Source of the DNA: CAVYVZ01 sp963772065
GTDB taxonomy: Bacteria > Acidobacteriota > Vicinamibacteria > Vicinamibacterales > UBA2999
DNA length: 64,000 nucleotides
Reading direction: 5' to 3'
NCBI GenBank assembly: GCA_963772065.1
Contig: CAVYVZ010000002.1
Span: forward strand, 419,767-483,766
The translations under genes were made by a program, and so were the position numbers. A model generated the notes under the pieces. The model was not told the origin of the DNA. It worked only from the letters and a program-made list of their open reading frames with translations, and did not search any database. Below, piece by piece: positions 1 to 8,422 of this stretch; positions within the stretch are counted from its first letter, which is position 1, and the number at the start of each line of letters is the position of its first letter.

Positions 1-65
1 TTCCGACGCCGATTCACGCCGCGCTCTATGCCGCCCTCAAGCCGTACGAGAACGGCCCGATCTGA
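1..65 (+). CDS. 3' end of a gene, possibly ketopantoate reductase (PanE-like)
   Basis: The window opens inside a reading frame that starts at base 3 and stops at the TGA at 63-65. Only about 20 residues are visible. The tail reads PTPIHAALYAALKPY followed by ENGPI, which resembles the extreme C-terminus of 2-dehydropantoate 2-reductases, where a PTP-x-LYAALKPY segment closes the helical domain. The assignment rests on this short stretch alone, so the family call is tentative. The gene lies about 100 bases upstream of the rhodanese gene on the same strand. Confidence 0.35.
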   Translation, partial: PTPIHAALYAALKPYENGPI

Positions 66-162
66 TCGAGCACTGCCGTAATTCGCGGCTTCTCCGCGGC
101 GTTGCGGTCCGGTTATAGAATTGGGGTTTCAGCTCCCTGCGCCGTTTCAAAAGGAGGCGCGC

Positions 163-1005
163 ATGACGAATGTGATGAGTGGGGTCGACGTGTTGGTCGG
201 CACCGATTGGGTTGCGCAGCACCGCGCAGACTCCAACGTTCGCGTCGTCGAAGTCGACGTGGACACCGCGGCGTACGACCAGGGCCACGTGCCCGGGTCC
301 ATCGGCTGGAACTGGACGACCGAGTTGTGCGACACGCTCGTGCGCGACATCGTCCCGAAGGCGAAGCTCGAGAAGCTGCTCGGCGCGTCCGGCATCACGC
401 CCGATACGACGATCGTGCTCTACGGCGACAACAACAACTGGTTCGCCGCCTGGGCGTTCTGGCAGCTCAAGGTCTACGGGCACCGCGACGTGCGCATCAT
501 GAACGGCGGCCGCAAGAAGTGGCTGGCCGAGAGCCGCGAGGTCGACACCGCGAAGCCGCAGTCGACGGCGAGCACCTACACTGCGAAGGACGCGGATCTG
601 AGCATTCGCGCGTTTCTGCCGGAGGTGCAGCGCGCGCTCGGCCGTTCGGACACGGCGATGGTGGACGTGCGGAGCCCGCAGGAGTTCACCGGCGAGATCC
701 TGGCGCCGCCGGGCCTTCCGGAGACCTGCCAGCGCGGCGGCCACATCCCGGGCGCGAAGAGCATTCCGTGGGGCAAGGCGTGCAACGAGGACGGCACGTT
801 CAAGAGCCACGACGAACTCGCGGCCCTCTACGGCGGCCAGGGCATCACGCCGGAGAAGAACGTGATTGCCTATTGCCGGATCGGCGAGCGCTCCAGCCAT
901 ACGTGGTTCGTGCTGAAGTACCTGCTCGGCTACCCGAACGTGAAGAACTACGACGGCTCGTGGACCGAATGGGGGAATCTGGTGGGAGCTCCCGTAGAAA
1001 GATAG
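163..1005 (+). CDS. Thiosulfate/3-mercaptopyruvate sulfurtransferase (tandem rhodanese)
   Basis: A 280-residue protein with two rhodanese domains, the usual length of the family. The C-terminal active-site loop is CRIGERS with the persulfide-forming cysteine at residue 238, followed by SHTWFVL as in actinobacterial CysA/SseA-type enzymes. The N-terminal domain has the degenerate loop YGDNNNWFAAW without a cysteine, which is normal for the inactive half of tandem rhodaneses. The family moves sulfane sulfur from thiosulfate or mercaptopyruvate to a thiophilic acceptor in the cytoplasm. The ATG at 163 is chosen because AAGGAGG lies 6 bases upstream; the longer frame from 121 has no ribosome site. 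A TSUP exporter gene follows, which fits sulfur metabolism. Confidence 0.9.
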   Translation: MTNVMSGVDVLVGTDWVAQHRADSNVRVVEVDVDTAAYDQGHVPGSIGWNWTTELCDTLVRDIVPKAKLEKLLGASGITPDTTIVLYGDNNNWFAAWAFWQLKVYGHRDVRIMNGGRKKWLAESREVDTAKPQSTASTYTAKDADLSIRAFLPEVQRALGRSDTAMVDVRSPQEFTGEILAPPGLPETCQRGGHIPGAKSIPWGKACNEDGTFKSHDELAALYGGQGITPEKNVIAYCRIGERSSHTWFVLKYLLGYPNVKNYDGSWTEWGNLVGAPVER

Positions 1006-1015
1006 CGCCCCGACG

Positions 1016-1240
1016 ATGCGCAGCGAAGACTTCCGCGAGCAGCGCGAGCAGTTGAACGGCTGGGACATCAACATCGTGTCCTACCGGATCGGCGAGCGCT
1101 ACTACTGCACGATCGACAACGTGGACCCCGGCGCACGCTTCGCGCGCGCCGAGGGCGCCACGCGTGAGGAGGCCGAGGCCGCGGCGCGCGAGAAGGCGGC
1201 GCGGTACCTGCAGCAGACGCGGCGCTTCACGGCGACTTGA
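1016..1240 (+). CDS. Small hypothetical protein, 74 residues
   Basis: A soluble, charged 74-residue protein that I do not recognise. The first half holds a motif SYRIGERYYCTIDNVDPGA that looks like short beta strands. The second half is a helix rich in Glu, Ala and Arg (EEAEAAAREKAARYL). The layout resembles small double-stranded-RNA-binding or HicB-like folds, but no family signature is visible. It starts 10 bases after the rhodanese stop. Its own stop overlaps the ATG of the downstream transporter (TGATG), so it is probably co-transcribed and translationally coupled with it. Confidence 0.6.
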   Translation: MRSEDFREQREQLNGWDINIVSYRIGERYYCTIDNVDPGARFARAEGATREEAEAAAREKAARYLQQTRRFTAT

Positions 1241-2067
1241 TGCCGTCCGCAGGGGTCGCGTTCCTCGCCGCCGTGATGGCTGGCGGGGCACTGGCCGGAG
1301 GCCTCGGTGCGATTCTCGGCATCGGCGGCGGCGTCTTCCTCGTTCCGTTCCTCACGCTCGCACTCGGCGTTCCGATCAAACAGGCGCTCGCCGCGAGCCT
1401 CGTCACGGTGATCGCGACGTCGACCGCCGTCTCGGCCGGCTCCAACCGTCATCTCATCAACGAGCGGCTCGGTCTCGTGCTGGAAGTGGCCACGGTTGCG
1501 GGCAGCCTCGTCGGCGGGATCACGGCAGCAGCGCTCTCACCGTCGACGCTGCATGCGATCTTCGCGTTCAGCACCTTCTCCATTGCCCTCGTCATGCTGA
1601 CGCGCCTCGACACGCGCAACGTGATCTTCGATCAGTCGGTCGATCCGGGTATCCTCGGCGGCCGTTTCTTCGACGAGGAAACCGCCAGGGACGTGGTCTA
1701 TCAGGTGAAGCGGGTGCCGCTCGCCCTGGTTGGCTCCTTTGCGGCCGGCAACCTCTCGACGCTGCTCGGCATCGGCGGAGGGATCATGAAAGTACCGCTG
1801 CTCAACGCCTTCTGCGGCGTCCCGATCCGTCCGGCCGCCGCGACGAGCGCGTTCATGATCGGGGTCACCGCCACGTCGGGCGCCGTCATCTACTACGGCC
1901 GCGGCGACCTGGTGCCGATCATGGCGGCGGCTGCGGTTCTCGGCGTCCGGATTGGATCGGGAGCCGGCATGCGCCTCGGCGCGGGCGTCGGCGCGCGGCG
2001 GACCAAGCAGCTGATGGCCTGCGTCCTGGTGGTCGTGTCCGCGCTGATGCTGACGGGGGTGCGGTAG
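1240..2067 (+). CDS. TSUP/TauE-SafE family membrane transporter
   Basis: A 275-residue multi-spanning protein of the sulfite exporter TauE/SafE family. Two internally related halves are seen, each with the characteristic glycine loop: LGAILGIGGGVFLVPFL near residue 25 and LSTLLGIGGGIMKVPLLNA near residue 175. That repeat is diagnostic of the family, whose members move sulfite, sulfoacetate or other anions across the inner membrane. The ATG at 1240 overlaps the preceding stop; a TTG three bases earlier would add one residue. A DUF1634 gene overlaps its stop, a pairing often seen for TSUP exporters. The rhodanese upstream suggests a sulfur-oxyanion substrate, but this is inference. Confidence 0.88.
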   Translation: MPSAGVAFLAAVMAGGALAGGLGAILGIGGGVFLVPFLTLALGVPIKQALAASLVTVIATSTAVSAGSNRHLINERLGLVLEVATVAGSLVGGITAAALSPSTLHAIFAFSTFSIALVMLTRLDTRNVIFDQSVDPGILGGRFFDEETARDVVYQVKRVPLALVGSFAAGNLSTLLGIGGGIMKVPLLNAFCGVPIRPAAATSAFMIGVTATSGAVIYYGRGDLVPIMAAAAVLGVRIGSGAGMRLGAGVGARRTKQLMACVLVVVSALMLTGVR

Positions 2068-2360
2068 TGCGTCCGCCGCCGCATCCGAGCGCCCGCGCCA
2101 TGACGGTCGTGGTGCGCGTTGGTACCGCGGTCAGCACGACGCTGCTGGCCATCGGCCTCCTGCTCGCGCTGACCGGCCCGCCCACTGGCGCCGCGCGACT
2201 GCCGCTTACCGCCGGCCTGCTGATCCTGATGGCGACGCCGGTTGCGAACCTGCTCGTGGCGCTGGTGGACGAGATCGCCGCGCGCGAGTGGGCCTTCGTC
2301 GCGGTCGGCATCGTCGTGCTCGTTCTGCTTGCCGGCAGCCTCGTCGTGGCGTTTTCATGA
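2067..2360 (+). CDS. DUF1634-like small membrane protein
   Basis: A 97-residue protein with three hydrophobic segments: TTLLAIGLLLALTG, LTAGLLILMATPVANLL and WAFVAVGIVVLVLLAG. Size, topology and position directly behind a TSUP exporter match DUF1634, a family of unknown function commonly paired with these exporters. A GTG start at 2067 overlaps the transporter stop by one base. An ATG at 2100 is an alternative that would give an 86-residue protein. The stop lies two bases from the convergent DUF418 gene. Confidence 0.72.
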   Translation: MRPPPHPSARAMTVVVRVGTAVSTTLLAIGLLLALTGPPTGAARLPLTAGLLILMATPVANLLVALVDEIAAREWAFVAVGIVVLVLLAGSLVVAFS

Positions 2361-2362
2361 CG

Positions 2363-3580
2363 TTAGACGGCGACACCTGCACCGGCCTTCAGAGGCTGCG
2401 CCTGCCCGTAGGTGAGAGTTCGCCACAGCCACTCCGCGGGTCCGAATCGGAACCGTCGCATCCATGCATGCGCAAGTCCGACCTGAACCGCGTAGCCCAC
2501 CACCCAGACCAGCGCGATCCATGCTGGCCCAATCCTGCCCATGAGATGCGGACCGGGCGCGAAACCGTAGAACAGCCAGATGCCGAAGGTGGTTTCGAGC
2601 AGATACCAGGTAAGAGCCATTTGACCGACGGGCGCCAGCGCCAGGACGGCACCCTTCCAGCGCGGGTTCAAGAACAGCAGCGCGAGGCCGGATGCAAAGG
2701 CCAGCGTGAACCCCAGGTATCCACTCTCGACGATGAGTCTCCGCATGAACGGCAGGAAAAAGCCACTTGCGTCGGCGAGGAAGTGACCTGTGAAGACGCT
2801 GTTTCCCGCCACGCCAACGATCGTTCCGGCGAGGAGGATCTTCTTGAGCGCCGGCCGATGGCGATCGAGGTTCGCAAGATCGAGCGCCCGTGCCGCGTAC
2901 AACCCAACCAGGAGGCGCCCGAAGACGGCCACTTGGTATGCCACCTGGCCGATCGAGTTCGTGAGGTACCAGTCGTACGTCCAGTTGGCGACGAGAACCT
3001 CGGAATAGTCGCCGGTCGAAAAGGCCGCCAGCGCCAGCGCATCGTACGCCGGCCCCGTGTCGCCCGTTCTCGCGAGCGATCCTCGAACGCCGTCGATCAC
3101 GGCCGGGACGAGGATGGCCGCTGATAGAGCGACGGCGAGTAGCCGCCGGAGCGGCGTGCGGACGAACAGCGGAAGGAGTAGCGCCCAGAGGGCGTAGAAG
3201 CGCAGGACGTCGAAGCACCACATGAGCCAACCATGCAGTGCCCCGAAGACGAACAGCCACCCGATGCGACGGTAGAACAGGTTGGTCGCCGACCCACGAG
3301 CTCGGGCGCGATCGAGGAAGAGCCAGAAGCTGATGCCGAAGAGCACGGAGAAGAGGCCGATGAATTTGTTCTCGACGAGGAACTGCTCGAGCACGTAGAC
3401 GAGTTTGTCGAGGGTAGTGGTCGATACTGACGCCCGTTGCTCCTCCGTCATGTAAGCGAATCCCGAAAAGATCATCAGGTTCGCCCCGAACACACCGAAG
3501 AGCGCGAATCCGCGCAGCCCGTCAACAAACGCCAACCGTCCCGTGGAAGTACCTCGCGAAGCGTCAGCGAACGTATCCAA
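2363..3580 (-). CDS. DUF418/YeiB-family membrane protein
   Basis: A protein of about 405 residues with roughly nine hydrophobic helices. The start RLAFVDGLRGFALFGVFGANL is the classical opening of the YeiB/DUF418 family, related to acyltransferase-type membrane proteins; the C-terminal WYLLETTFGIWLFYGF region matches the DUF418 domain. Its biochemical role is not known. Translation probably begins at the TTG at 3580, which lies inside the end of the upstream phosphatase-like gene (17-base overlap), so it is the last gene of the large minus-strand operon. A downstream in-frame start just before RLAFVDGL is possible. Confidence 0.85.
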   Translation of the reverse strand: MDTFADASRGTSTGRLAFVDGLRGFALFGVFGANLMIFSGFAYMTEEQRASVSTTTLDKLVYVLEQFLVENKFIGLFSVLFGISFWLFLDRARARGSATNLFYRRIGWLFVFGALHGWLMWCFDVLRFYALWALLLPLFVRTPLRRLLAVALSAAILVPAVIDGVRGSLARTGDTGPAYDALALAAFSTGDYSEVLVANWTYDWYLTNSIGQVAYQVAVFGRLLVGLYAARALDLANLDRHRPALKKILLAGTIVGVAGNSVFTGHFLADASGFFLPFMRRLIVESGYLGFTLAFASGLALLFLNPRWKGAVLALAPVGQMALTWYLLETTFGIWLFYGFAPGPHLMGRIGPAWIALVWVVGYAVQVGLAHAWMRRFRFGPAEWLWRTLTYGQAQPLKAGAGVAV

Positions 3581-5969
3581 GGCTCCTCAGTCGCTGCAGC
3601 TGCTCGGGGCTGAGGTTCTTCGTCGTCTCGGTATCCGGTTTCAGCTTCGCGCGCTCGGCCATCTGTTTCCAGCCGTCCAGCGCCTTCGACAGCCGTGCAA
3701 CGATATCCGGATGCTGCGCGGCGACGTCCGTGCGGTCCAGCGGATCCTTCGCGAAGTCGTACAGCTCGAACTCGGGCCCGCCGCGAGGCCGCGCGCTATT
3801 GCGAATGAGCTTCCACTGGCCATCGTTGATCGCAAACGATTCGGTGTCGTGCGGCGGCGGCGCGGCGCCCTTCCTCGGGTCGGTGGCCAGCTTCTCCGTG
3901 ATCGCCGGACGACGCTGCCAGGAGTGGGCCTGCACACCGCCGGTGGACTCTTCCAGCAGCGGTCCGAGGCTTTGGCCCTGGAGGCCGTTCGGCGCCGCGA
4001 TGCCGCTGAGCTCGAGTAGCGTCGGCATCACGTCGATCGACTGCACGATTTCGTCGACGACGCGGGGCGTCCGCAAACCAGCAGGCCAGTGCATCACGAG
4101 CGGGACCTGCGTGAGCTCGCCGTACACGGTCTGTCCGTGAAACATCCGGTCGTGCTCGAGGAACTCTTCGCCGTGATCGCTGAGGAACACGACGAGCGTG
4201 TCGTCGGCGATGCCCAGGCGCTCCAGCGTCTGCATCAGGCGTCCGACTTCCACATCCATGCCGCGGATGGATCCGTCGTACCAGTCCTTGTCGTGGTGCA
4301 CAAACGCCTCGGCGTCGAGCCCCGCCTTCACGAGCTCCTCGCGATTGGGCATGCCGAACAGGCGGAGCAGCGGCTCCTTGATGACCTTCCGCACCTCGTC
4401 GAGCTGTTTCACGTGCTCGTCCTTCTTCGACGGGTCTGCCCAGAGGGCATCGTACGGGCGCCGCGGCTCGAATGGATCGTGCGGGTCGAACACGTGCAGG
4501 AACGCAAAGAACGGCGTGTCGCGATGGCGGCCCAGCCACTCCGTGAGGCGGTCGACATACTCACGCGCGGTCTTGCTCGATCCCTGCTGCGAGAACGAGC
4601 CGTCCTCGTGCAGCTCCTCGAACCCCTGATGCAGGTTGGTGAACTGGCCCGTGAAGAGCACGGAGGCGAGCGAGATCGTGGCGTAGCCCGCCGCGCGGTA
4701 CGACTCGGCGAGCGTATTGGCCGCCGCCGGGAGGTGGTCCGCGAAGTTGGCGACGCCATGCGACGTCGGATAGAGCGAGGTCATCAGCGTCGGCGTGGAC
4801 ACCTTCGTCCACGTCGCCTGCACCGTGTAGTTCTTGAACAGCGCACCCTCTTTCGCGAGCTTCGCGATCACCGGCGCCGTCTGACGCGAATAGCCGTAGG
4901 CGTCGAGGTGGTCGCGCCGCAGCGTGTCAGCCTGGATCAGAATCACGCCGCCCGGCTTGCGGGGTTCGTTCCGCGCCGCGCGGCGGTCGACTCGACTCCG
5001 CACAACCGGCGCACCCCAGAAGCCCAGCGTGCCAGGCTCCGCGGCGGCAAGCTCCAGGGAGAGTGTCACCGGCCGTCCCGCCCACCGCTGAAGGTCGATC
5101 GTCATCGGCTCCCACCGATGGGGAGTCGTCACCGTATGCTCGAGCACGCTTTGCGCGTCGCCCGTTCCTTCGCGAACCGCAACCCTGAACGTCGCCGGAG
5201 CATCCTCGAGCGTCCCAACCGACAGATCGAGCCACGGCTGCGAGGGAAGGTCGACCGGCACGTCGATGCGCTCGGGCGCGCGTGAGGCCAGGGACTCGCG
5301 GTAGATTTCCTTGAGGCCTTGCCACGTCACGCCGGAGGCGATGCTGGCCAGGTGTTCCTTCCGAAACACGAGCCGCACGGATTCGATTTCGAAGGTAGCG
5401 CCCGCCACGTCGGTCGGCCGCAGAAGGACATGCTGTGTCGTGGTGCCGACGACGTGGAGCATCGGCGTCAACGTGTAGGTCTGCATCTCGCCGCCGGGCG
5501 TGAGCGAGGCCCTCAAGCCGAACCCGCCGCCAAGCCCCTTGGCCATCTGCACTTGCTGATTGATGTCCAGCTTCTCGGCGCGCGCCGTTTGCGCCGAGAC
5601 CGTTTCTCCCGCAGAGACCTTGATCCGCACTTCGATCGCATGCAACAGGTCGGACGTATCGAAGCCTGACGTGCGCGTCAGGTGCAGGACGGGGAAGTCG
5701 CTGGTCGTCTGGCCGACGAGGCGGCCGTCACGAACTGTCATCCCCGCGACGCCCGGGCCCGCCTGCCACTGTTCGGCCTTGAACTCCGTGCGCGGCAGCG
5801 CTCGCGCTGCCTTCGTTCCGCCGCTGACCATGTCGGCCTTGAAGGTGTCGACGAGCCGAATCGCCGCGCCTTCACTCGTCCGGGATTCGGACCGTGTCAC
5901 GTACCACGCGGCCGCCGCGGCGCCGATGAGGATCGCGCCGATGAGAACGCGAGTGCCAGCTTTCGTCAT
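3564..5969 (-). CDS. Membrane-anchored sulfatase-like hydrolase 1 (alkaline phosphatase superfamily)
   Basis: An 801-residue protein with one N-terminal membrane segment (VLIGAILIGAAAAAWYV), about 300 residues of beta-rich N-terminal domain and a C-terminal PF00884-type catalytic domain. Metal-site motifs are ILIQADTLRRDHLDAYGY and LSDHGEEFLEH. At the nucleophile position the sequence is ATWTKVSTPTLMTSLYP, so the Cys/Ser-x-Pro-x-Arg signature needed for formylglycine is absent and a Thr (or Ser) sits there instead. It may therefore act on phosphoesters or as a transferase, not as a true sulfatase. It is a paralogue of the next two genes and has the same tail, LRSLGYVR. Start ATG 5969 has a GGAGGCAGGAG ribosome site. 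Confidence 0.85.
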   Translation of the reverse strand: MTKAGTRVLIGAILIGAAAAAWYVTRSESRTSEGAAIRLVDTFKADMVSGGTKAARALPRTEFKAEQWQAGPGVAGMTVRDGRLVGQTTSDFPVLHLTRTSGFDTSDLLHAIEVRIKVSAGETVSAQTARAEKLDINQQVQMAKGLGGGFGLRASLTPGGEMQTYTLTPMLHVVGTTTQHVLLRPTDVAGATFEIESVRLVFRKEHLASIASGVTWQGLKEIYRESLASRAPERIDVPVDLPSQPWLDLSVGTLEDAPATFRVAVREGTGDAQSVLEHTVTTPHRWEPMTIDLQRWAGRPVTLSLELAAAEPGTLGFWGAPVVRSRVDRRAARNEPRKPGGVILIQADTLRRDHLDAYGYSRQTAPVIAKLAKEGALFKNYTVQATWTKVSTPTLMTSLYPTSHGVANFADHLPAAANTLAESYRAAGYATISLASVLFTGQFTNLHQGFEELHEDGSFSQQGSSKTAREYVDRLTEWLGRHRDTPFFAFLHVFDPHDPFEPRRPYDALWADPSKKDEHVKQLDEVRKVIKEPLLRLFGMPNREELVKAGLDAEAFVHHDKDWYDGSIRGMDVEVGRLMQTLERLGIADDTLVVFLSDHGEEFLEHDRMFHGQTVYGELTQVPLVMHWPAGLRTPRVVDEIVQSIDVMPTLLELSGIAAPNGLQGQSLGPLLEESTGGVQAHSWQRRPAITEKLATDPRKGAAPPPHDTESFAINDGQWKLIRNSARPRGGPEFELYDFAKDPLDRTDVAAQHPDIVARLSKALDGWKQMAERAKLKPDTETTKNLSPEQLQRLRSLGYVR

Positions 5970-5984
5970 CTCCTGCCTCCGGCG

Positions 5985-8405
5985 CTACTTCACGTATCCG
6001 AGGCTGCGCAGCCGCTGCAGTTCCTCGGCGCTCAACGCCTTGGTCGTTTCGGTGTCCGGTTTCAAACGCGCAGCGGTCGCCATCGTGTGCCAGCCGCCGA
6101 GCGCTTTCGACAGGCGGCTCACGACGTCGGGGTGCTCGGCGGCGACGTTCTTCTCATCGAAGCGATCCTTCGGGAACTCGAAGAGCTCGTACTCCGGCCG
6201 ATCCGGCGGCCGGACCTTGTTGTGAATCAGCTTCCAGTTGCCGTCGATGATCGCGTGCGACTGCGTCGCTTCGGGATGCTCGTCGCCGCCCATGGGCTGC
6301 TTCTCGAGGATGACGGGCCGGCGCTTCCTCTCGCCCGCTGCGCCGTTGGTCGACGTGCGTAGAAGCGGCAGCAGACTCTGGCCTTGCAATCCCTTGGGAT
6401 GCTCGATTCCGCTCAGGTCGAAGAGCGTCGGAAGGACGTCCACCAGCTGCACCGGCTCGTCGATCACTCGCCCGGCTTCGAGGCCGGCCGGCCAGCGCAC
6501 GACGAGCGGCACATGCATCATCTCGCCGTACACGCTCTGCCCGTGCCACATCCGCCCATGCTCCTGGAATTCCTCGCCGTGATCGGCCAGGAAGGCGACG
6601 GCGATGTCGCGGTCGAGGCCCATCCCGCGCAGCCGCTCGAAGAGCCGCGACAGTTCGGCGTCGACACCGCGAATGGAACCGTCGTACCAGTCCTTGTCGT
6701 GCGCGAGGTACGACGCAGGCTCGACGCCTGCCTTGAGCATCTCGTCCTTGGTTGCCATGCCGCGGTCGGACATGAACGGATTGACAATGACCTTCCTGAG
6801 CGCTTCCAGCTGTTTGAGGTGCTCGTCGCGCTTCGTGGCATCCGCCCACATGGTGTCCCAGGGCCGCCGCGGCTCGAACGGGCTGTGCGGATCGAAGACG
6901 TGCAGGTACATGAAGAACGGGGCGTCACGGTGCTGCTCGATCCACTCGCCGGCGCGATCGACGAAGGTGCGAGCGGTCTTGCTGGTGTACTGCGGACCGG
7001 TGTCGACAGACGTGCGCTCGTGAAGCTCCTCGTACCCCTGGTGCAGGTTCGTACCGAGGCCGGTGAATGCCACCGACGAGAACGAAACGGTGGCATATCC
7101 GGCCGCGCGGTAGACCTCGGCGGCAGTGGTCGCGGAAGCCGGAAGCCGATCGGTGATGCCCTGGACGCCGTGCGTCGTGGGGTAGAGCGACGTCATGAAC
7201 GAGGAGGTGGACACCTTGGTCCACCCCGCCTGCGCGAACGCCTGCTTGAACATCGCGCCTTCCTTGGCGAATCGGCCGAGGAACGGAGCGGTATCGCGCG
7301 TGTGCCCGTAGAAGCCGAGATGATCGGGCCGAAGCGTATCCGCGTGAATCAGGATCACGCCTCGCGGCGCGGACGTGGTCTCGGCGGCCGCGCCCCGAAT
7401 CGTGGGTGTGCCCCACAGACCGATGGTGCCCGGCTTCTCTGCTGCGAGCGACAAGGACAGCGAGACCCGGCGGCCCGCAAACTCCGCAAGGTCCAGCGAC
7501 TGCCACTCCCAGCGGTTCGGAGTGGTCACCGTGTGCTCGAGCAGCACCCGCGGCTCGGCCGTGCCGTTCGCTGCCGTCACCTTGAACGTTGGAGGCTGAT
7601 CTTCCATCGTGCCAAGCGCCATCTCCAGGCGGCCGCTGGCGGGCACATCCACATCCAGACGCAACGTTTCCGGAGCGCGGCTCACGAGCGATTCACGAAA
7701 GATGTCCTTCAGCCCCTGCCAGCCGACTCCTGACTTGACGCTCGCCAGGTGCTCACGCTCGGTGATCATCCGCACCGACTCGATCTCGAACGTCGCGTTC
7801 GCCGCATCGGTCGGCCTGAGCAGCAGACGTTGCGCGCGCGCCATGTTGATCGGCACGGAGCTCGTGACGGTGTAGGTCTGGAACTGGTTGCCGGGCAGGA
7901 GCGGCGTGGATGCGGTCCATGGGAGCCGCCGGGCAAGCGCCTCCACCCGCGGGAAATTGGCGGGTGTCGAACCGCCTGTGCTAATCGAGAGGTTCGCTCC
8001 AGCCGATACGCGAGCGCGTATCTCGAACCCATAGAGCTGGTCTGCGTTGTCCATGTAACGCGTGCGCATGCCGCTGACGATAGGAAACTCGCTTGTGCTG
8101 CGGCCGACGAGCCGGCCGTCGCGAATCGCGAGACCGTCCACGTTGTGGCCCTCCCATCCGCGCGTCGCGGTGTGTTCCTTGGCTGGCGATGCGGGCGCTG
8201 CGCCATCGAAGCGCCACTCGGCGAGCGGCTCCGATTTCGCGGCGGTCGGGGCTGCCCCCTGAACCATCTCCGGCTTGAACACGTCAACCAGCCGGATCGC
8301 CCTCGCTTCCGCGACTGGGCCTCCTCGTCGGGTCAGATATCCGCCCAAAGCGGCCACTGCGACCACCACGATGCCGATGCCCACGCGCGTGCCACGACTC
8401 GCCAT
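5985..8405 (-). CDS. Membrane-anchored sulfatase-like hydrolase 2 (alkaline phosphatase superfamily)
   Basis: An 806-residue paralogue of both neighbours. It has an N-terminal membrane helix (VGIGIVVVAVAALGGYL), then the shared block RLVDVFKPEMVQG, a beta-rich domain and the catalytic domain with ILIHADTLRPDHLGFYGH and LADHGEEFQEHG. The nucleophile region is AGWTKVSTSSFMTSLYP, again without the sulfatase formylglycine signature and with Thr at the equivalent position. The protein ends LQRLRSLGYVK. It is separated from the genes on either side by only 15 and 17 bases and has a GGAGG ribosome site, so all three copies are one transcription unit born by tandem duplication. Confidence 0.85.
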   Translation of the reverse strand: MASRGTRVGIGIVVVAVAALGGYLTRRGGPVAEARAIRLVDVFKPEMVQGAAPTAAKSEPLAEWRFDGAAPASPAKEHTATRGWEGHNVDGLAIRDGRLVGRSTSEFPIVSGMRTRYMDNADQLYGFEIRARVSAGANLSISTGGSTPANFPRVEALARRLPWTASTPLLPGNQFQTYTVTSSVPINMARAQRLLLRPTDAANATFEIESVRMITEREHLASVKSGVGWQGLKDIFRESLVSRAPETLRLDVDVPASGRLEMALGTMEDQPPTFKVTAANGTAEPRVLLEHTVTTPNRWEWQSLDLAEFAGRRVSLSLSLAAEKPGTIGLWGTPTIRGAAAETTSAPRGVILIHADTLRPDHLGFYGHTRDTAPFLGRFAKEGAMFKQAFAQAGWTKVSTSSFMTSLYPTTHGVQGITDRLPASATTAAEVYRAAGYATVSFSSVAFTGLGTNLHQGYEELHERTSVDTGPQYTSKTARTFVDRAGEWIEQHRDAPFFMYLHVFDPHSPFEPRRPWDTMWADATKRDEHLKQLEALRKVIVNPFMSDRGMATKDEMLKAGVEPASYLAHDKDWYDGSIRGVDAELSRLFERLRGMGLDRDIAVAFLADHGEEFQEHGRMWHGQSVYGEMMHVPLVVRWPAGLEAGRVIDEPVQLVDVLPTLFDLSGIEHPKGLQGQSLLPLLRTSTNGAAGERKRRPVILEKQPMGGDEHPEATQSHAIIDGNWKLIHNKVRPPDRPEYELFEFPKDRFDEKNVAAEHPDVVSRLSKALGGWHTMATAARLKPDTETTKALSAEELQRLRSLGYVK

Positions 8406-8422
8406 CTGCTGCCTCCAGTGAT

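Noticed and set aside
4089..5285. Long plus-strand frames opposite the sulfatase-like genes
   Set aside because: They are antisense shadows caused by high GC; their sequences are Arg/His-rich without family motifs, while the minus-strand genes carry complete motifs.
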